DNA of 64,000 nt from Synchiropus splendidus (Eukaryota; Chordata; Actinopteri; Syngnathiformes; Callionymidae): the NCBI RefSeq assembly GCF_027744825.2, contig NC_071334.1:40711437-40775436 (forward strand). Direction: 5' to 3'. The notes under the pieces were generated by a model, which was given only the letters and a program-made list of their open reading frames with translations, ran no database searches and was not told the origin of the DNA. The translations under genes and the position numbers were made by a program. Within the stretch, counting starts at the first letter, position 1, and each line of letters starts with the position of its first letter. Positions 58,801 through 64,000 of this stretch are shown piece after piece.

Positions 58801-59821
58801 TGTGTTTTATCAGCTCCAGTTGCTCCAGAGGCAAAAACTGAAACGAAAATAGATGAAAACATTATAGATGAGTGACAATGCACATGCATTCTTATCACAG
58901 AGGAAACACTCACTACAATCCTTGTCCATCTGTTGGGGGATGCCAGTACAATGACAATTGACAGTCTTTTAAACTTGTTAGTGAGATGACACACTTCAAA
59001 GATAATGGTATTGTCGCATCCATCACACATTTGATGATTTTAACATTCACTCAAATTAATCAAACTGACTTCAAACTCCAACTAAAAAGGCAATATTAAA
59101 GAGAACTACAAGTACATGGAGGTAGAATACATAAAAGGGAAGAAAATGTAAAATAGACTCTCTTCAAATGTTGAAAATACTAAATCCATGGTGTTTTCTA
59201 TTGAAATGGATGCTAACTTGTCCTTGACAATTCATGGAAAGACATCAGATCGAGGGTCAGAGGTGAAATTTCAGTATAGATGAGCAGCTCTCATGGAAAC
59301 AGCACAGTGTAATTGTGTTTTCTACCATTTAATGCACAGCTGGATTCATATGATAAACGAAGATATTTAACCTATTTTGAAATTACTAAAAAAATCTTCC
59401 ACAATGAATATGTATCAACATATACTTAAAGCTCTATGTCAATGGAAGACAAAATCCATCAGAGTACCTCACGGTTGACTAGGAGTCATTCAACTACCTG
59501 TGCAGTTGAAGCCGTTCATCACACCATCCAGTACACCTTTGGCAGTATTCTCAAAATGATCTTGTTGTGTCGAGTACTCATCAAAAACGTTGTCAAAAAC
59601 AAACGTGAGGTCTTTGTTAGCCCTCTTGTTAATATTCCTTCAGACTTTTTGTGTGCCAAAGCATGACTGGTACTCTTCTTTGGAGTCAAATACGAGCATG
59701 TGGTTATCGACGATCTGGATCATGTTCCGGCGTTTTTTTCGTTTCTCATTTTCAGTGGCAGGCCTTACTCGTACCACCACCTTGACGTGGCTGCACACGT
59801 CAGCTGCCATCACGTTTATAA
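58801..59821 (-). pseudogene. kif18a: kif18a-like kinesin-8, first two coding exons, broken
   Basis: Kinesin-8 Kif18A walks to microtubule plus ends in mitosis and damps chromosome oscillations. Exon 59498-59821 has acceptor ttggaattgcag, ATG at 59810, and reads CSHVKVVVRVRPATENEKRK ... IQIVDNHMLVFD ... DLTFVFDNVFDEYSTQQDHF ... GFNCTG with donor GTAGTT. Exon 58801-58837 joins in phase and gives VFASGATGADKTH with donor GTATGT. The order and spacing match the start of the Kif18A motor. Two lesions: an in-frame TGA at 59640-59642 and a P-loop where GATGAGKT has become GATGADKT. Later exons are not in this window. Confidence 0.78.
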
Positions 59822-60119
59822 CTGCAATTCCAAAAAAACTATGATGATGATGAATGAAAGATCTGGAAAGTATTCACGATCATTTCTTTTTTCACAAAAT
59901 GTTATGCAACTGCATTATTCCTATATTGACAATAAATACAACTCACAATGCCCCCATAATTAACAGTAATGCTCACTAGTGGGATATAAATTGTTCAGTC
60001 GTACAATGTATCCCGTCAATGTGGCATCCCTAAATGGATGACCACAATCGGCCAAAAATTTTATATGTTATTAATGTTGATCATTTGGCTATTTAGTGTT
60101 CTCTTGGAGTTTTGGGAGT
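59822..60119. other. Unassigned DNA between kif18a-like gene and LTR element
   Basis: Likely 5' intron of the kif18a-like gene, then unassigned AT-rich DNA up to the gag leader. No motif recognised. Confidence 0.35.
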
Positions 60120-61656
60120 GTTTTTTTAATTACTGATATAAGACGGTGAGGCGGAACTATTGTCTGGGGTCAGAGTTGCGAGGGGGACACAAAGTGTTAC
60201 AGAGCTCTGGGAACACGTTTCATCAGACGCCACTTGGATTCCAGACGAGACACCTGTTGATATCGTGCTCGTCCGGGATCTAGCGCCATCTCCTAACCAG
60301 AGGCGGTATTGCGGATCCATTCATCATACCTGGGAGCAAGACAAGACACCGCCAGAAAATTGCTGTGGTTGGAGCGGTGAGCTGTTGTGGGCTGTTGAGT
60401 TGTCATTGCTGAAGCTGTGACCCATTTCAAGAGTGGAAGAGTTGCTATGATGTCGCAGAACAAGAGGAAGAGCCTAGTGTGGGACATTGGGAAAAGTCTT
60501 CTCACCCTCTCGGCACAGGAACTGTTCCATATTGCCAAGGACGTCAGTACGGAGGTGGGACAGGACCAACCCGAACTCTCGTCGGCTGATCATGAAGGGT
60601 GTTTGGACTTCATCAGTTCATATTTGCACAGTAAGCAATTACTTGACTTAGAAGATAGCGGGATGGTCAAATTGTTGATACTCAATGATACTATTGATGC
60701 CGTTAAGAGTGAAAGGAATGATTCTGAGACATCTTGTGTGACTCCTACTTAGAACCAAGGAAATGTTATTGTAAATGTAAATGCAAAGGATTCTGATATG
60801 ATGCCGGCTACAGACAATACTATACCAACTAGCTCTACCACGTCTAGCATTCACAGTGGTGTTGCCGGAGCTAGTCCTGTCAGAGTGGGTGTGCCTGATG
60901 GTACGAGTTGGTGAACATGATAAATAATTATGAGCAACTGGGACAGAGGTTGAGAGAGACTATTATGTCATCAGCACAGACTTGTGAGCCTGGCTTTAAT
61001 GGGCCACAAACCCCATCTGTTCCTCAACCAGGGTGTGAGGGAAGGTTCTCCCTTCGAGACATGGCATACTTTCAAAGAAAAGAGTGGTCAAGTTGGAGAC
61101 CATTCCTCTGATATTAGTTACAATAACATTTGTAAACAGATTGAGGAAGGAGTAAAAGAAGGGTTTTCTGATACAGAGAAACGTTCGTGGGGTGCTGCGA
61201 ATAGTGAAACCAGGGATTTTCAAAGACATGCTTATTGATAAGGATGACTTGACTGTAGTGGAGCTGAAGGGGTTCCTGCTAGCACACCTGAGGGAGGAAA
61301 ACAGTACTGAATTATTTCAAGAGTTAATGTGTGCTAAACAAGAAGATGGTGAAGCGCCTCAACAGTTTCTCTATAGAGTCATTGGGTTGAAACAGAAGGT
61401 CTTATTTACGTCCAAGTTGTCAGATGCAGGCATTAAATACACCGCTGCCACAGATCAGGATGTGTTCCTACACACGGTTTATCAGGGTCTACGAGCGAAA
61501 CACAGCAGCCTACGTTCTGAGTTGAAACCCCTCCTGACAAACTGTGATGTCAGTGATGAGGCTATTTTGCGGCTAGTAACACAGATCACCAGTGAAGAAA
61601 GTGAACGACAGAGGAGAATAGGTGTTGTATATACTGGAAAGTCGAAAATATTATAA
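60120..61656 (+). pseudogene. LTR retrotransposon gag, broken
   Basis: The first frame (60417-60752) reads NKRKSLVWDIGKSLLTLSAQ and ELFHIAKDV, the N-terminal helical part of a fish gypsy-type gag. After stops and a frameshift, the second (61192-61656) has VELKGFLLAHLREENSTELF, QELMCAKQEDGEAPQQFLYR and VYQGLRAKHSSLRSELKPLL, a capsid-like C-terminal region. The linking part (60908-61238) is spread over two frames. No zinc knuckle or pol follows; sequence changes abruptly at about 61660. Confidence 0.6.
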
Positions 61657-61659
61657 TCA

Positions 61660-63146
61660 AAACCCGCTAAATAATATTTGATATTATTTTTGTTTTTATC
61701 ATTGATAGACCTGCTAAATAATATTTGATATTATTTCTGATTTTTATCATTGATAGTTTGACGTTTGAACTTTAGTGAACCTGTATGCGTTTGATCGTGA
61801 ACGTTTGAACTCACGAACAGCTGTGTGCTTTGATCTAAGACTGACCTTGTAAGCGCTCTCATTTGAAGTCATGTGCAGGTGGCCATCTTGAACTTAGTTT
61901 GAACTTGTAAGCGCACGTGCTGACAAAGATGGAGTAGATGTGCTGACCTAATATGGTAAACCGGGCATCATTGACGCAAATAATGATGCAAGTGCTGATG
62001 TAATTGACACTAATATGATCTATCACCAAACATGCATCCTTTTGAGGGAAGGACTTCAAGGGCCATCTGGAGAAAAACAAGATAAGATAAAGATATGATT
62101 AATTGCCTTGGCATGAGAAACGGAAAGTCGGTATGTCTTCAAAGCCATGCGTATGGCTATATAAGCGCTCGGAGATGTGACCCTGGGTTCTTGCTCTTTT
62201 TGGATCTTCGCCCACGTCTGTCCGCTGTAAGGTCTTGTATCTTATCTTGGGACGGTGCTCTTGCTGTTTGCTCTCAGACTATCTGATTTTAGCTCATCTT
62301 TTATTTTTCTCTTACTATTTTTGAATTAATTCTTTTTATCGCATGTATTTTGATTATATGATTTTTGAAGTGTTTTTGATTATATGGTTCTTGAAGTATA
62401 TGTACTAGTACCAGCGTCTGGCGGTACTTTTGATATTGTTGGGTATCAGCGTCTGGCGATACCCTTGAGTTTATGGATTTTATTATCCTTGGTTGATTTT
62501 GCTGTTTTTACTATTCTTTTATTAATATTTTGAAGAAACATTTTTGTGACAAAAAACATAATAAAATTGAGTACGAATTAAGTACTGAAAAGGCACAACG
62601 GCGTTGATCCCTGACTACTAAAGAATCAACCGGCTCCTACCTACTACCATCAATTGGGTCATAGGTGAGTTATTGTTTGATTTCCTCCTGTTGCACATGT
62701 AATGAGTGTCTCACATGGTAGCATTATTCCATCCTGAATTATTGTGTCAATGATTAGGTGGTGGTTTTAGGCATTTATGGGGAAATATGTTATTTAGAAG
62801 GAATGGATTTAGGATCCGATCATGAGTCCCTAAACGAAGTTAAGTAAAGAGACTACGGTAAGATGTGTAGCATTGTGAGGTCAAGAACCTGTTTCTTAAC
62901 AGGTCGGGCTAATTAAATAACCCGCTCAGTGAAGCGCCGACACTACTCACTAATATAATAAGGTACAGTTGATACGCTTATTATAGTCTTAGAACCGTGT
63001 CCGCAACAAAAGGCTGACTGAGTTGACCAACCGAGGGGCCCTTTACCAGAGAGGCAAAGGGAGGCAGTGTGCACGGAACTAGGGACGGCTTATGTTATAG
63101 CCAATCGCCTTGTACACAAGACCTTGAAAACCTAAACCCGACGACA
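61660..63146 (+). repeat. Probable 5' LTR of a second retroviral element
   Basis: Features in order: a direct duplication of about 56 bp (61670-61755), TATATAAG at 62158-62165, poly(A) signal aataaa at 62560-62565, a GTGAGT splice-donor-like site at 62665, and CA directly before a primer binding site. The left edge cannot be fixed because no partner LTR is in the window. If the LTR runs from about 61750 it is about 1.4 kb, unusually long. Confidence 0.6.
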
Positions 63147-63164
63147 TGGCGCCCGAACAGGGAC
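63147..63164 (+). promoter_or_regulatory. Primer binding site, tRNA-Lys3 type
   Basis: The sequence tggcgcccgaacagggac is an exact 18-base complement of the tRNA-Lys3 3' end, the primer used by lentiviruses and some betaretroviruses. It directly follows CA, as expected at the end of a 5' LTR. Confidence 0.9.
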
Positions 63165-63596
63165 ATGATTGAAAATCGTACAATCTATTTGTGAGTAACT
63201 GGACCACAGATTAAAATTCTGGCGGGAAAAGTTCGGTAGTGAATAGATGGATCCTACAATCTCTGAGTTTTGAATCAAAGAGAAAGATTCAGGCTCTATC
63301 ACTCGACAACGTACGATCGTGTTGACTCTACAATTTACCGAAAGACTGTCCCTTGGGACTGATCACCCCGAGCAGGATAGTTAAAGTATTAAGGTAATTG
63401 TAGTACAACTATATAATATAGCTGGAATACAGAAGTACAGCAAAAAGTCCCGTGAGGCCTTATAACGGGCACCCCATGGTAAGGAGTCCGCTAAGGACAA
63501 CTGGGGAACTGCAGCAGGAAGCAGCGGCATAGTTCGGGAAACTGTTCATAGCCCGTAAAGTGAATTCCTTAAAAATAATTTGACTGAGATTGAAAA

Positions 63597-64000
63597 ATGG
63601 AAATGAGCAAAGAGGTTGTGCCAAAAAGTGGTGGAGCTCTTAAGAGAAGAGCTTCCATAGCTGAGTCTGAGGTTGTGACTGCTCCCCCTGATATGTGGGT
63701 AATGGGGTCTTTTCTGATAATCGATACACGATTAGAAAACCAGGAATTTTGGGACATCCTGCCACCAGGCTCGTATACGCTTCTGAACCCACGAAGATGT
63801 CCGAGACCAACCGATAGTGCGGGGGTAGCTCGTTGGGTAAAAGAAAAATTTGGTGAACAAGTCGAGAAGTTTGATCAAGAATACTCTGAGAACTGGGACC
63901 CAGGCGAGGCACGTCCTTTGGACACAGGGGAGTCGAAGTTACAAACGATATCAATGGCTCATTACTCGCCATACGACGACAAGAACCACGAGGGCTCCTT
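63597..64000 (+). CDS. Retroviral-type leader ORF (probable gag start), open at the window edge
   Basis: The ATG at 63597 lies 432 bases after the primer site, the usual place for gag. 134 codons are open to the window end. It starts MEMSKEVVPKSGGALKRRAS and contains MWVMGSFLIIDTRLENQEFW, RPTDSAGVARWVKEKFGEQV. No known matrix fold is recognisable by eye. Whether it is gag or an accessory reading frame depends on the sequence beyond the edge. Confidence 0.55.
   Translation, partial: MEMSKEVVPKSGGALKRRASIAESEVVTAPPDMWVMGSFLIIDTRLENQEFWDILPPGSYTLLNPRRCPRPTDSAGVARWVKEKFGEQVEKFDQEYSENWDPGEARPLDTGESKLQTISMAHYSPYDDKNHEGS

Noticed and set aside
58849..59030. Frame with VCHLTNKFKRLSIVIVLASPN upstream of the kif18a P-loop exon
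   Set aside because: It falls in the intron between the two kif18a-like exons; only the P-loop end of that frame is exonic.

Overview
The window looks like teleost fish DNA. It carries BEL/Pao, Ty3/gypsy, DIRS-like, hAT, piggyBac, Tx1-type L1 and Polinton (Maverick) elements and two retroviral-type elements. It also carries pieces of three intron-containing host genes, two of which resemble vertebrate genes (kif18a and cenpc). All identifications come from reading motifs in the sequence; no database was searched. Left part, 1-15 kb: a satellite with a period of about 188 bp is split by a hAT element with an 8-bp target duplication. Next is a 5'-truncated gypsy element holding a piggyBac copy, then a long, decayed, internally duplicated DIRS-like block (about 6-12.6 kb). 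Host block, 15-30 kb, minus strand: a broken cenpc-like gene whose central coding exon is split by a young, internally deleted BEL element (15878-21889), with a non-autonomous hAT element in one intron. It is followed by a broken multi-pass membrane protein gene (27009-29624). Repeat block, 30-40 kb: the same satellite returns in the opposite orientation, now as strictly alternating A and B monomers. It is interrupted by a Tx1-type LINE fragment, LTR-like DNA and long AT microsatellites, and is followed by a second DIRS-like block and a LINE tail. Virus-like block, about 41-58 kb: a decayed Polinton with packaging ATPase, protease, major capsid, basic minor protein, penton-like protein and integrase. 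No DNA polymerase B was seen. A class I-like endogenous retrovirus with paired LTRs (48282-57988) is nested inside it. Right end, 58-64 kb: the first motor-domain exons of a kif18a-like gene with a stop codon and a damaged P-loop, then gag fragments of an LTR element, and finally the 5' part of another retroviral element. That last element has a tRNA-Lys3-type primer binding site and a reading frame still open at the window edge. No host gene here looks functional. Nested insertions, inverted satellites and broken copies of two chromosome-segregation genes fit a low-recombination region such as a pericentromere, a sex-limited chromosome or a B chromosome; this is inference.
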